Shown: positions 26,308 to 35,147 of the stretch, in pieces
Layout of the letters: each line of letters starts with the position of its first letter
How positions within the stretch are numbered: the stretch's first letter is position 1
The notes under the pieces: generated by a model
Told to the model about the DNA's origin: nothing
Databases searched by the model: none
What the model saw: the letters and a program-made list of their open reading frames with translations, nothing else
Program-made: the position numbers and the translations under genes
Assembly: GCF_002162135.1 (NCBI RefSeq)
Contig: NZ_CP021382.1
Span: 744,001 to 808,000 of the forward strand
Length of the DNA: 64,000 bases
Origin: Cellvibrio sp. PSBB006
GTDB lineage: Bacteria; Pseudomonadota; Gammaproteobacteria; Pseudomonadales; Cellvibrionaceae
Direction: 5' to 3'

Positions 26308-27075
26308 CTAAAGCTCCATGTCATAAAGCTTGGTTTTTAAATGGGCACATATTCCAACCAATTCAGATAGAAACTCATTCTTATTTTCACTAACAAAAAA
26401 GTGATTTCCTGGGAAAAATCTAGATCGATAAAGATTCTGAAAATTCTGCCCCCATAACATCATTTCCTCTATGGATACATGCTGATCAGAAGTACCACCA
26501 AATATAGAAACATCAAGAGGAAACCTGGAATTATCCACGGATTGATACTCATCCAGCATAGAAAAGTCCGCACGTAGTGCGGGCAGAAGTAATTCCATTA
26601 GATTTCTATCTTGAAGAATAGTATCGCTCATACCGTTGTAACGAGAAAGAGAATCAATGAAATCATCATCGGGTAAGGTATGAATAGGAGGAAATCGTTT
26701 TATTGCCCTAGGAGCTGGACTTGCTATGGCAATAAAATGGCTGGGAAGATCAATACTTTTTTTCTGGAAGAATCTCATTAACTCAAATGCTATCTTGGTA
26801 CCCATGCTATAGCCAAGAAATATATAAGGCTTTTCCAGTAAATCAATTATTTCGATAGCAATATCATCAACCAATTTTCTTAAGGAACAATATGGTGGTT
26901 CAAGTATTCTTGCGCCATGTCCAGGCAATTCAATCGGCACTATATTGGCGATGCCGGAGAAATTATGGCCCCATGATCTATAAAAAGATGCATTACCTCC
27001 GGCATAAGGAAAACAAAATATATTAATATTGTTATTTTTAGTATCTTTATGATTAAAAAACTCCGTTCGTTTCAT
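26308..27075 (-). CDS. Type II (external) thioesterase of the NRPS cluster
   Basis: 255 residues, normal for GrsT/TesA-like enzymes. FCFPYAGGNASFYRSW is the family opening, GYSMGTKIAFE the nucleophile elbow (Ser ~95), and GNHFFVSENKNEF supplies the C-terminal His. Such enzymes remove wrong or stalled acyl groups from carrier proteins and restore blocked phosphopantetheine arms. This editing may matter here, because two adenylation domains of the assembly line look broken and carrier proteins may be mis-loaded. It is the last gene of the minus-strand cluster, 73 bases behind the ABC permease. Family assignment is firm; its partner synthetases are inferred from position. Confidence 0.9.
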   Translation of the reverse strand: MKRTEFFNHKDTKNNNINIFCFPYAGGNASFYRSWGHNFSGIANIVPIELPGHGARILEPPYCSLRKLVDDIAIEIIDLLEKPYIFLGYSMGTKIAFELMRFFQKKSIDLPSHFIAIASPAPRAIKRFPPIHTLPDDDFIDSLSRYNGMSDTILQDRNLMELLLPALRADFSMLDEYQSVDNSRFPLDVSIFGGTSDQHVSIEEMMLWGQNFQNLYRSRFFPGNHFFVSENKNEFLSELVGICAHLKTKLYDMEL

Positions 27076-27148
27076 AGAAAAATCCAGTTAAGAATATATT
27101 TGTAGGTAGTTTTACTCGACGAATAACATCCCAAAATCCGATATACTC

Positions 27149-29386
27149 CTAATCTAACCCTCCCCCTTCTAGAATAAATATCAATGCTCCACCAAAAGCA
27201 ATTCCTAGCGGCAGTGAGAAAATCAAGATGGCAGCTCCTTTCTTTATCAACCAAGATATAAAAAAGCTTTCTCTTTGTCCTGAAATTTCAATATGCTTTT
27301 TGCGAAATCTAATGATGGAGAACAGCATGCTGCCTATTCCCAGCGTCAGAATAATAAAGCTCCCTACGAGGAATAATACATAACACCTTTCAATAAAACG
27401 CATCGGCGCATTGTTCAACATAATATTCGACTTAAGCGAATTTATTTGAGCAACGTGGAATGAAGAATCTATTTCTTTGAACTTATGTTTAACTTCTAAA
27501 AAATAATCCGACGGATTTCCATCAACTTTAATGTAAATGAAATTATTCTTATATATATCTTCGTAGTTGTTAGCTTGAAAAACCGAACCTATGTATCTTT
27601 GAGGACTTGAGAGTGGCGCGAGAATCAAATGAGGAATCACGCCGACCACCTCCATATTCCTATTTTCAGATAAGCCATACAAAGAGAATTGTTTTCCTAT
27701 GGGGTTTTCATCAGGCCAGAACCATTTTGAGAATGACTCTGACACAACCACTTTGCTTGTCTTTGGCTGCTCATTTAACGATATATTCGCATGCCCAAAC
27801 TTTATAGGGATTTCAAACGTCTCAAAATATTTTTCGTCAATTGTTACCAGTAGAGCAGTGCCCTCTGTAGGATTTTTATTGCTCAATTCTTCTTTTTTAA
27901 TAGTGACGTATCGTTCTTCAAAAACATGGCTTCCAGGTGATGAAGAAGCTGCGGAGACACTGATAACTCCATGAATCATCGATAATGAATTCAAAAGCCT
28001 AATATGAAAATCACGATGTTTTTTTATAAGTACGTTATCAGGGGAAACAAAAGGAAGGTTGTAGCGAACAGCAATGATCGACTCTAAAGAGGCACCATAT
28101 TTAGTTTGTGAGGTAAACTTGCTGTTCAATACAAGGAGTGCCGAAACGATGGCTAAGCCTATAACCAAAGATATCGCCAATGACATTATTATTTTTACTT
28201 TTTTAATAGTATATTTTTCAATTTTTTCATCTGGTGAATTGGTGCAGAGCTTCAAATTTAGGAGCCTGGCTTTTGGAAGCCAAAAGCAAAATAGCGGGAT
28301 AATAACTGTGAGGACAGCAGACAAGAAAATTATATTCCCATCCACTTTAGTCTTAAACCAAAAAGGAGTAGGATCAACCACTTCATATAATAGAGAGTTT
28401 ATAAGATCCGTTACGGAAGCAATAAAAATTAGAGCAATGATTACAGTTAATAAAGACAATACAGATCCGTAGATGAGATATTTTTTTGCAGATATATGCT
28501 GGCCAAATTTTTCTTCGAAAACAAGTGTTCTTCCATACACAGATAACCCGGATATAACCAACACCAGGAAAGAAGAAAAAATAACGGCGACATAGACGTG
28601 AGTTCCATTTTTTAAATATGAGCTTTTTACATCAGCAACTCTAAACCCTTGCCTAAGCGATGATGGGATTTTCTTATTTTTATTTTCGCCCGCCAGCTTA
28701 TCTAAACGTAATTTAGCGTCCTCAATGGACACATTATCTTGCAAACGCGCTATAAGCGCATATTTTCTGTGTTTATCTAATTTTTTTAATTTAGATGATA
28801 ATAAGATCCATACATCTGAGGCTATTGGGTATTTGTATTCTTTTGGCATAACAGCAACTATTTCTTTTTCGGTACCTTGGACCAATATTTTTGATCCAAC
28901 AATATCTAAGTTTTCTGCATATATGTTTTTCCATAAATTGAAACTAATAACGACTCTTTCGGTAGATGCCTCTAAATTAATCTCGCCTAAAATAGGCTTA
29001 ATTCCAACTATCGTGAAAAAAAGTGGATCTACGCTAGTCCCCACTACAGTTATTGGGCTTGTCCCTACCCCTATAGAAACAAAATCTTCTTCACTGTATC
29101 GTGCTACGGAAGAAAGAAAATTCTGCTTCTCAAGAAGGTTTTCAACATTCTGAAATGTTATACCATTTGAATATTCATTATTTTTTAATGATGATTCTAT
29201 GATAACCAGTTTTTCTTCGTCATCTAAATTTAATGTCTTAAAGGCAATGGTGTTAAATACCAAATAAGTAACAATAAAAATAGAAACACCAATAAATAAA
29301 ATTAGAAAAGTTATAAATGATTGCAGCGGCCGACGAACTATTTGATTTAATGCGAGATAAATATCGTGTTTTAAAAAGCTATGCAT
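27149..29386 (-). CDS. Divergent MacB/FtsX-type ABC permease with shortened C-terminus
   Basis: About 745 residues from the ATG at 29386, which has GGAGAA 6 bases upstream; an ATG 4 codons earlier is possible. It has two MacB_PCD-like periplasmic domains (VSIGVGTSPITVVGTSVDPLF and a second near 450-620) and FtsX-type TM bundles (near 20-45, 270-360, 400-425, 660-745). It resembles the permease at 30848-33283 but is more diverged. It ends at FGGALIFILEGGGLD, lacking the last TM helix and cytoplasmic tail that the paralogue has. It therefore may be a non-equivalent partner or a decaying copy. It carries no ATPase domain and would use the ATP-binding protein encoded upstream. Confidence 0.78.
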   Translation of the reverse strand: MHSFLKHDIYLALNQIVRRPLQSFITFLILFIGVSIFIVTYLVFNTIAFKTLNLDDEEKLVIIESSLKNNEYSNGITFQNVENLLEKQNFLSSVARYSEEDFVSIGVGTSPITVVGTSVDPLFFTIVGIKPILGEINLEASTERVVISFNLWKNIYAENLDIVGSKILVQGTEKEIVAVMPKEYKYPIASDVWILLSSKLKKLDKHRKYALIARLQDNVSIEDAKLRLDKLAGENKNKKIPSSLRQGFRVADVKSSYLKNGTHVYVAVIFSSFLVLVISGLSVYGRTLVFEEKFGQHISAKKYLIYGSVLSLLTVIIALIFIASVTDLINSLLYEVVDPTPFWFKTKVDGNIIFLSAVLTVIIPLFCFWLPKARLLNLKLCTNSPDEKIEKYTIKKVKIIMSLAISLVIGLAIVSALLVLNSKFTSQTKYGASLESIIAVRYNLPFVSPDNVLIKKHRDFHIRLLNSLSMIHGVISVSAASSSPGSHVFEERYVTIKKEELSNKNPTEGTALLVTIDEKYFETFEIPIKFGHANISLNEQPKTSKVVVSESFSKWFWPDENPIGKQFSLYGLSENRNMEVVGVIPHLILAPLSSPQRYIGSVFQANNYEDIYKNNFIYIKVDGNPSDYFLEVKHKFKEIDSSFHVAQINSLKSNIMLNNAPMRFIERCYVLFLVGSFIILTLGIGSMLFSIIRFRKKHIEISGQRESFFISWLIKKGAAILIFSLPLGIAFGGALIFILEGGGLD

Positions 29387-29485
29387 TAGCTTCTCCATGA
29401 TAGTCTTTTCTTATATCCGTAAAATTCACAGTATAGAATTTTTTAACCTCTTTTTTGAAAAGACAGATAATATACGACGGTTTGA

Positions 29486-30766
29486 TTACCTTAAGAAAAA
29501 CTGCTCTTTGTCAATCCATGCTGTTGGTTCGGACAGCACAATTTGATCTTTAGGCAACAGACCATCAATAATCTGAATTTTTTGTACACTGGCCTTTCCG
29601 AAGGTTACGCGGATACGCTCTACACGGCCATTCTCAGGCATCACTTTATATACCCACCCCTCCTTGCTAGCGTGTACAAAAGCTGGACGTTGCACGAAAA
29701 GGGTGTTTTCCAATTTTTCGATGGTAATTGTGGAATCTACGTTTTGATCTGCACGAACTCCCGCCGGCAACTCATCATCAATATCCACTTCTACCTTTAC
29801 AGTACCATTTTCTACAGCACCGCCTATTCTTCTGACATGACCTGAAAATGATCCATCTCTATTACGAATTACCGCCGATTGGCCCACCTGAATTTGAGAA
29901 ATTTCATCTTGGCTGATTTTTATTTCCGCAACAAAAGTTTCATTACTAGCAATTTTAAAAAGCGGTGCTCCTCTAATTACTTGCTCACCAATTTCAACGG
30001 AAAGCTCTTGTATCAATCCCTCGTGCTTAGCAACAAACCGAAGGTTTTCAAATCTACTTCTTAGTTGTTGAAGTTTAAATTTAGCTTGATTAAGTTGACT
30101 CTCTAAAACATTGATATTTGAATCATGATCATTGTCAATTGATGTAGCTTTTTCTTTCTCTAGCTTTAATTGAATTTTTGAAAAATCCAAACTTCTAATA
30201 AGGTTTTTCCATTGCATTTCTCCCATCGAATTATGATTTCTATCACGTAAGCTTTGCTCTGTTGCTATCTGACTTTCCAAACTATAATTATTACGCTCCA
30301 AGTCGGCTATCTTAATTTTTTGATCTAATATGGCTTGAATTTTTTCTGACTTGGCTTTCTCAAGATTTCCTTCCAATATAGGTATTTCCCATTTTTGGGT
30401 CTCTAGTGCCTCTTCCAAAACTGGATCCGAGAGCAGCATTATCTCTTGACCAACCTTAACAATTTCTCCAGATTTAACATAAATAGCTTTAATCGTTGCT
30501 ACACTTTCTGCACTAACCCACCAACTATAGCGTGGCTTAAGCACACCAGATCCACGAGCCTCAATAGAGAACGCGCCGCTTTCTACAGTTCCAAATGTCA
30601 GCTCTTTACGGTTTACAGAAGTAGCGCCAGCACGGGCAGACAGGTAGTTGACACTAACAATAATTATAACGATTGCAGTAATAACCCACCAGAACCGCTT
30701 GAATAACGGAACAATATTCTCTTTAGAAAAAAAATAAATCTTTTTTTCAGGAATGATTATATCCAT
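29486..30766 (-). CDS. HlyD/MacA-type periplasmic adaptor subunit
   Basis: 426 residues; GGAG precedes the ATG. A single TM anchor at ~25-45 (FWWVITAIVIIIVSVNYL) is followed by a lipoyl-like half (SVATIKAIYVKSGEIVKVGQEI), a long coiled-coil hairpin (~130-235, rich in K/E/Q/L) and the second lipoyl half (HEGLIQELSVEIGEQVIRGAPLF). A beta-barrel part (GQSAVIRNRDGSFSGHVRRIG) follows, so the order is that of membrane-fusion proteins. It would link the FtsX-type permeases to a TolC-like outer-membrane channel (not in the window) for export of the peptide product. It is encoded between the two permeases in one gene string. Confidence 0.88.
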   Translation of the reverse strand: MDIIIPEKKIYFFSKENIVPLFKRFWWVITAIVIIIVSVNYLSARAGATSVNRKELTFGTVESGAFSIEARGSGVLKPRYSWWVSAESVATIKAIYVKSGEIVKVGQEIMLLSDPVLEEALETQKWEIPILEGNLEKAKSEKIQAILDQKIKIADLERNNYSLESQIATEQSLRDRNHNSMGEMQWKNLIRSLDFSKIQLKLEKEKATSIDNDHDSNINVLESQLNQAKFKLQQLRSRFENLRFVAKHEGLIQELSVEIGEQVIRGAPLFKIASNETFVAEIKISQDEISQIQVGQSAVIRNRDGSFSGHVRRIGGAVENGTVKVEVDIDDELPAGVRADQNVDSTITIEKLENTLFVQRPAFVHASKEGWVYKVMPENGRVERIRVTFGKASVQKIQIIDGLLPKDQIVLSEPTAWIDKEQFFLR

Positions 30767-30847
30767 CTAAATACTCCAATTAAGTAATCAAATCCGGCTT
30801 GTAAACCTTAAAAGCCGGATTTTCCATAAAAATACTTTGTTGCTAAC

Positions 30848-33283
30848 CTATTCAACCCGCAGCGCATATATGGGTTCATTTCTAATGGCATCCCGGGAGG
30901 GTGCCCAAATTGCGAGCCCGGTTATAGCCACATAAAACACTACCCCCGCGAAGAAGACCACCGGAATTAAAGCACCAATTCCATTGAACAACTCCGTCTG
31001 GGTAATGAGCAAATAACAAAAAAAGGCCGAAAGTAAGACACCAACAATTAAACCAACAATTACCGGCGTCCAGCCTTCTTTAACCAACCACCAAAGAACT
31101 CGATTATTTGTTGCACCCAAGGCTCTGCGAATACCGATTTCTTGTTTCTTCTGATTAACCAGCAAAGACATAATCGCATAAATACCCGTCATTGATAAGG
31201 CAAGTGCGCCTAAACCAAATGCTGCAAAAAATGAATTAAGAATAGTTAGCTGTTTGTTTTCTTTTTGGATTGCACCGTTCAGTGAATCTATTTTCGTAAA
31301 TCCAACGTCGGGGTTAATATTATAAAATACGTCCTTGAGCGCTTTCTGATAGGCATAGGGGTCTCCGTCAACGGTAACTAATATTTGTTGGATAATATTT
31401 TTGCCTTTATTATGATTTGCAAACACGGTACCCAACTTCATATCGGAACTACCTACTTCGGCAAGTACCACATGGGAAACCACACCGATAACCTCCAGCG
31501 CCATTTTATCGGCATCCTCGGGAATTCCCGAGCCAAAACGCTTTCCTAGCGGATCTTGGTCGGGCCACCATTGTTCGGAAAAAGACTCCGTGATAAGGAC
31601 CTTATTGGTTTCCGAGTGATCATCCAGATCGGTAGGATATCGCCCAGCTATTAATTTAATTCCCAAAGCATCAAAATAATATTCATCTGCCATTACAAAA
31701 TATGCCCTGCGATAATGGGTCCAATGGGCGTGTTTTTCACCGGTCTCATGAAAAACCTTTGGCCATGGCTCTTGGCTCGGAATGGCATTTGCAAAACTCA
31801 CATGCTTTACGCCCTGGACTGCCAGCAAAGCTTTTCGTAAAGAAGTCTGAAGTTCATGGCGTTTTTCTTGATGCCCGACACCTGATAGATCTTCCGGAAG
31901 TGTGTAGTTCGCAAAAAGCACTTGCTCGGTTTGGATGCCGAAATCAATCTTCGAAAGACGGTCATTCGTGATGATGACAATAGAAGATGAAATTACCAGA
32001 GCGCTTGCGACAATGATTTCGAAAGAAACCAACATCTTCATCAACTTTCCTGACTGCCGGCTTTGCGCACCACGCGTACCACTTTTAAGCACATCATTAA
32101 AGCTAACGCCAGATGCTTTAGTCGCGGGATATAAAGTGGATAAAATGGTGGTGATTAATATAATTAATACTGCAGTTAATACTGTTTCAACATCAAGATC
32201 AAAGTTGTACCAAAATGGTATGGGCTCTCCGATATTCGCGAATAAATTATTAATCATCTCCAGATACCAATCCACCAGCAACAGGGCAATAATTCCCGCA
32301 AAGGTGGTAAGGATTAAGCTTTCAAGCATCATTTGTAAAATAATGCGGACTCGCTTAGCTCCCATTGCCATACGGACAGCAATTTCTTGCTCTCTTTCCC
32401 CCATGCGGGCCAGTAACAATCCTCCCGCATTCGCACACGCCAACGCCAAAATTCCGAAAACAGCTATCAACATAACCTTAAAGGCTGACATGTTATTCGG
32501 GCCTGTTTCATACATGATGACAGGCTCAATGAATATGTTCCTACCCTCGTTTAATATTGGATATTGCTCTCTCAAACGCTGAAATATCAAAGACGCACGT
32601 TTATTGGCTTCACCTACAGATACTCCTTCTGCTAAACGGCCAACCATTGTATGAGTTCTTCTGTCGCCACGCTGGAATCCGGAGAAATCATCAATTAACG
32701 GGATCCATATTTCGAACGCACTTGGGAAAGCATAACCCTTCGGCATTATTCCAACAATTTCGGTTTCCAAGCCATTTATTCGGACAAGCTCCCCGACAAT
32801 GCGCTCTTTTCCTAAAAATGTGGACTGCCAGAGATCGTAGCTAATAACCGCCACTTGGGGTGCACCAAGCAGGGTGTCTGACTCTAAAATAGCTCTGCCC
32901 TTTAGTGGCTTGACACCAACCACATCAAAAAAACTTGAATCAACTTTAGCGCCATTTAGTCCCTGAGATTCATTATTAAATGCCAGCGAAATGCTGCTCG
33001 ATGAAAAAAAAGCAATGCTTTTGAATATCCCTTGGCTATCTTTGATATCTCTAGCCTCGTACGGATCCAATTTTCCTTTATCCCTGCGCCCATCTATCAA
33101 CAAATCCCCCAAGACCAACTCGTGCTGATTGGGCAAATCCAGTGATTTAAACGCAATAACATTTAAAAAAGAATATGTACTTAAGGTAACAAAAATACCA
33201 ATAAGCAATACGGCGAGGGTCAGCAATGTATACCCGGGGCGAGATCGCATTAAACGAAATGTGTAAATAAAATCCTGCTTCAT
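30848..33283 (-). CDS. MacB/FtsX-type ABC transporter permease
   Basis: 811 residues; CAGGATA lies before the ATG. It has the duplicated architecture MacB_PCD-FtsX-MacB_PCD-FtsX: an N-terminal TM (~15-35), a periplasmic domain with GVKPLKGRAILESD and IVGIMPKGYAFPSAFEIW, a TM bundle with EREQEIAVRMAMGAKRVRIILQMMLES, a second periplasmic domain and a C-terminal bundle with KQEIGIRRALGATNNRVLWWL. The paired (E/Q)EI-x-RRALGA coupling helices would contact the separate ATPase encoded 17 bases upstream. It is a mechanotransmission-type exporter, probably moving the NRPS product or its precursor from the periplasm outward. Confidence 0.9.
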   Translation of the reverse strand: MKQDFIYTFRLMRSRPGYTLLTLAVLLIGIFVTLSTYSFLNVIAFKSLDLPNQHELVLGDLLIDGRRDKGKLDPYEARDIKDSQGIFKSIAFFSSSSISLAFNNESQGLNGAKVDSSFFDVVGVKPLKGRAILESDTLLGAPQVAVISYDLWQSTFLGKERIVGELVRINGLETEIVGIMPKGYAFPSAFEIWIPLIDDFSGFQRGDRRTHTMVGRLAEGVSVGEANKRASLIFQRLREQYPILNEGRNIFIEPVIMYETGPNNMSAFKVMLIAVFGILALACANAGGLLLARMGEREQEIAVRMAMGAKRVRIILQMMLESLILTTFAGIIALLLVDWYLEMINNLFANIGEPIPFWYNFDLDVETVLTAVLIILITTILSTLYPATKASGVSFNDVLKSGTRGAQSRQSGKLMKMLVSFEIIVASALVISSSIVIITNDRLSKIDFGIQTEQVLFANYTLPEDLSGVGHQEKRHELQTSLRKALLAVQGVKHVSFANAIPSQEPWPKVFHETGEKHAHWTHYRRAYFVMADEYYFDALGIKLIAGRYPTDLDDHSETNKVLITESFSEQWWPDQDPLGKRFGSGIPEDADKMALEVIGVVSHVVLAEVGSSDMKLGTVFANHNKGKNIIQQILVTVDGDPYAYQKALKDVFYNINPDVGFTKIDSLNGAIQKENKQLTILNSFFAAFGLGALALSMTGIYAIMSLLVNQKKQEIGIRRALGATNNRVLWWLVKEGWTPVIVGLIVGVLLSAFFCYLLITQTELFNGIGALIPVVFFAGVVFYVAITGLAIWAPSRDAIRNEPIYALRVE

Positions 33284-33300
33284 CGTACGTATCCTGTCAA

Positions 33301-34008
33301 TTATACCGAACCCACAAGCTCTAAATCTTCTGCAACAATGCCGTCGAGAAGCCGAATATTGCGTTTGGCTGTATTAGCAGAACGCGGATCGTGGGTAACC
33401 ATACAAATGGTAGATCCTTCCTGATTCAATAATGCCAACAGTTCAAGAACGCGATCCGCGTTCTTCGAGTCAAGGTTACCTGTGGGCTCATCCGCAAAGA
33501 TAATACTGGGTTCGGTTACCAGGGCTCGTGCAACAGCGACCCTTTGTTGCTGCCCTCCGGAAAGCTGCCCTGGGAAATGCTTGGCCCGATGGGACATATC
33601 CACTTTACCGAGAACAGCGTTGACCCGTTCGTCTATGTCTTTAGTTTTCAATCCTTTCGTATAAGTTAATGGTAACGCTACATTTTCATGTACTGTTAGA
33701 TTACTTATAAGGTTGAACGATTGAAAAATAAACCCTATGTGGTTATTTCTGATGAATGCTCGTTGATTGGCGTCCAGATTAATGACATCTATACCTTTCA
33801 GCTTGTAAGCGCCGCCGTCTGCGACATCCAATAATCCTAAAATCGATAGCAATGTGGATTTTCCACTTCCGGATGGTCCAGTAATAGCGACAAACTCCCC
33901 TTTATTTATTTTTATATTAACGCCGGCGAGAGCATAGGTTTGCATGCCATCACTTAGGTATGACTTTTTAAGGTCATTTATTTCAATCAACAGTTCTTTA
34001 TTGTTCAT
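33301..34008 (-). CDS. ABC transporter ATP-binding protein, MacB/LolD type
   Basis: 235 residues from the ATG at 34008, favoured by AAGGAAA just upstream; the ATG four codons earlier has no ribosome site. It has Walker [11 protein letters not shown], the Q-loop in IFQSFNLI, the signature [15 protein letters not shown], Walker [15 protein letters not shown] and the switch His in CMVTHDPRS. The subfamily is that of MacB, LolD and FtsE, all of which power FtsX-type permeases. Two such permeases and an HlyD adaptor follow directly, so it is the motor of this exporter. Confidence 0.93.
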   Translation of the reverse strand: MNNKELLIEINDLKKSYLSDGMQTYALAGVNIKINKGEFVAITGPSGSGKSTLLSILGLLDVADGGAYKLKGIDVINLDANQRAFIRNNHIGFIFQSFNLISNLTVHENVALPLTYTKGLKTKDIDERVNAVLGKVDMSHRAKHFPGQLSGGQQQRVAVARALVTEPSIIFADEPTGNLDSKNADRVLELLALLNQEGSTICMVTHDPRSANTAKRNIRLLDGIVAEDLELVGSV

Positions 34009-34108
34009 ATTTTCCTTCATTTATATTTATCGATAAATTGTATTATTTAGGAAGATTCAAAAGCATTAAGCGTAAAATTAAAAGTTATAAATCAAACAAA
34101 ACCATTTA

Positions 34109-35023
34109 CTATGCCATAGCCACCCTGATCTTCCTCTCTCCTTCAAATGGCATCCGCCCATGCGCACAGAGCATATTATCTATCATCAATATGTCCCCTT
34201 TCTGCCATTTGAAAATCCTCTTATTACTGTCTATAACTCGATTTACACGAGCAATCGTATCGTCTTCAATTGGCGTACCATCACCATAGAATACGTTACG
34301 CGGTAAGCCATTTTCACCATACATTTTTAATAAGGGAACCCTGAACCTGGGAGGCATATTTGACACGTGGAACAAGTGCGCTTGATTAAACCATACCATT
34401 TCGTTGGTTATCGGATGCACGACAACAGCAGGACAATATTGTCTGGTTTGCAACTCTTTTTCTGATTTCCATATAAATTCAATATTATTTGCAATACAGT
34501 ATTGCTCAACATCACTTTTGTTGATGGTCTGAAAGCAATCCTGCCACGGCACATCGACACCCTCGCGGAAGTTTCTGACATAAAGCAAACCTCGGTCCTT
34601 GAACTCATGTTTAATGTCCTCTGGCATTTGCTGGTAGATATCGCGACTATCCGCAATGGGAGTTTCACCACCAACCTCAGCTGCGACTTCACAAAAAAAC
34701 CAGAGATTTTTTGGCCACTTATTGGTGTACGCCATTTCATTATGAAGAACAATTTCTTGGTCCGCAGGATATTCAGTAGAGGTATAAACTCCATGCGCCA
34801 CTGGCTTCCTTGGAGTAGAACCATAATTATAATCAAGCAACTCCGAAGCGAAAAAATTCACAAAAACCATAAATTCATCGACTGTTCTCACATCATAGCC
34901 TCTAACAAGAACTGCTCCTGATTTATAAAGATGTTCCTGAGTAGTGGTTTTAATTGCCGTTTGATCATTTTTAATTTTCTTCTCAAATCCAGCTTCAATT
35001 ATGTAAGGAGTAATATTGGTCAT
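34109..35023 (-). CDS. Stand-alone TauD/SyrP-like aspartyl beta-hydroxylase
   Basis: 304 residues, Fe(II)/2-oxoglutarate dioxygenase. The facial triad is visible as H-N-E in VLHNEMAY (His ~94, Glu ~96) and the distal His in CAHGRMPFEGER (~289), with an Arg for 2-oxoglutarate in ERKIRVAMA. The HNE form with following YTNKWP is the SyrP branch, which hydroxylates the beta-carbon of carrier-bound aspartate. It stands directly downstream of an NRPS whose only A domain reads as Asp and which opens with a C-like domain lacking the HH motif. Work on siderophore hydroxylases links free-standing members to erythro-beta-hydroxyaspartate (recalled, not searched). No Shine-Dalgarno precedes the ATG. Confidence 0.85.
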   Translation of the reverse strand: MTNITPYIIEAGFEKKIKNDQTAIKTTTQEHLYKSGAVLVRGYDVRTVDEFMVFVNFFASELLDYNYGSTPRKPVAHGVYTSTEYPADQEIVLHNEMAYTNKWPKNLWFFCEVAAEVGGETPIADSRDIYQQMPEDIKHEFKDRGLLYVRNFREGVDVPWQDCFQTINKSDVEQYCIANNIEFIWKSEKELQTRQYCPAVVVHPITNEMVWFNQAHLFHVSNMPPRFRVPLLKMYGENGLPRNVFYGDGTPIEDDTIARVNRVIDSNKRIFKWQKGDILMIDNMLCAHGRMPFEGERKIRVAMA

Positions 35024-35147
35024 AAATTTGCAAAATAATATTTAATATCTATGGTTGATATATGCAAAGAACGTCATTCTATGCTCCGCAGGCCATTTAT
35101 AAACTGTTTAATGAATAAATCGCCTTTTTTTCACATACTGGAAACCT

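Noticed and set aside
27072..27160. Frameshift that would restore the missing tail of the second permease
   Set aside because: Other frames across this stretch give no sequence resembling the FtsX C-terminus, so the short end seems real.
31935..32582. 215-codon open frame on the plus strand inside the permease gene
   Set aside because: It lies antisense to a clearly conserved permease and its translation shows no domain or ribosome site.
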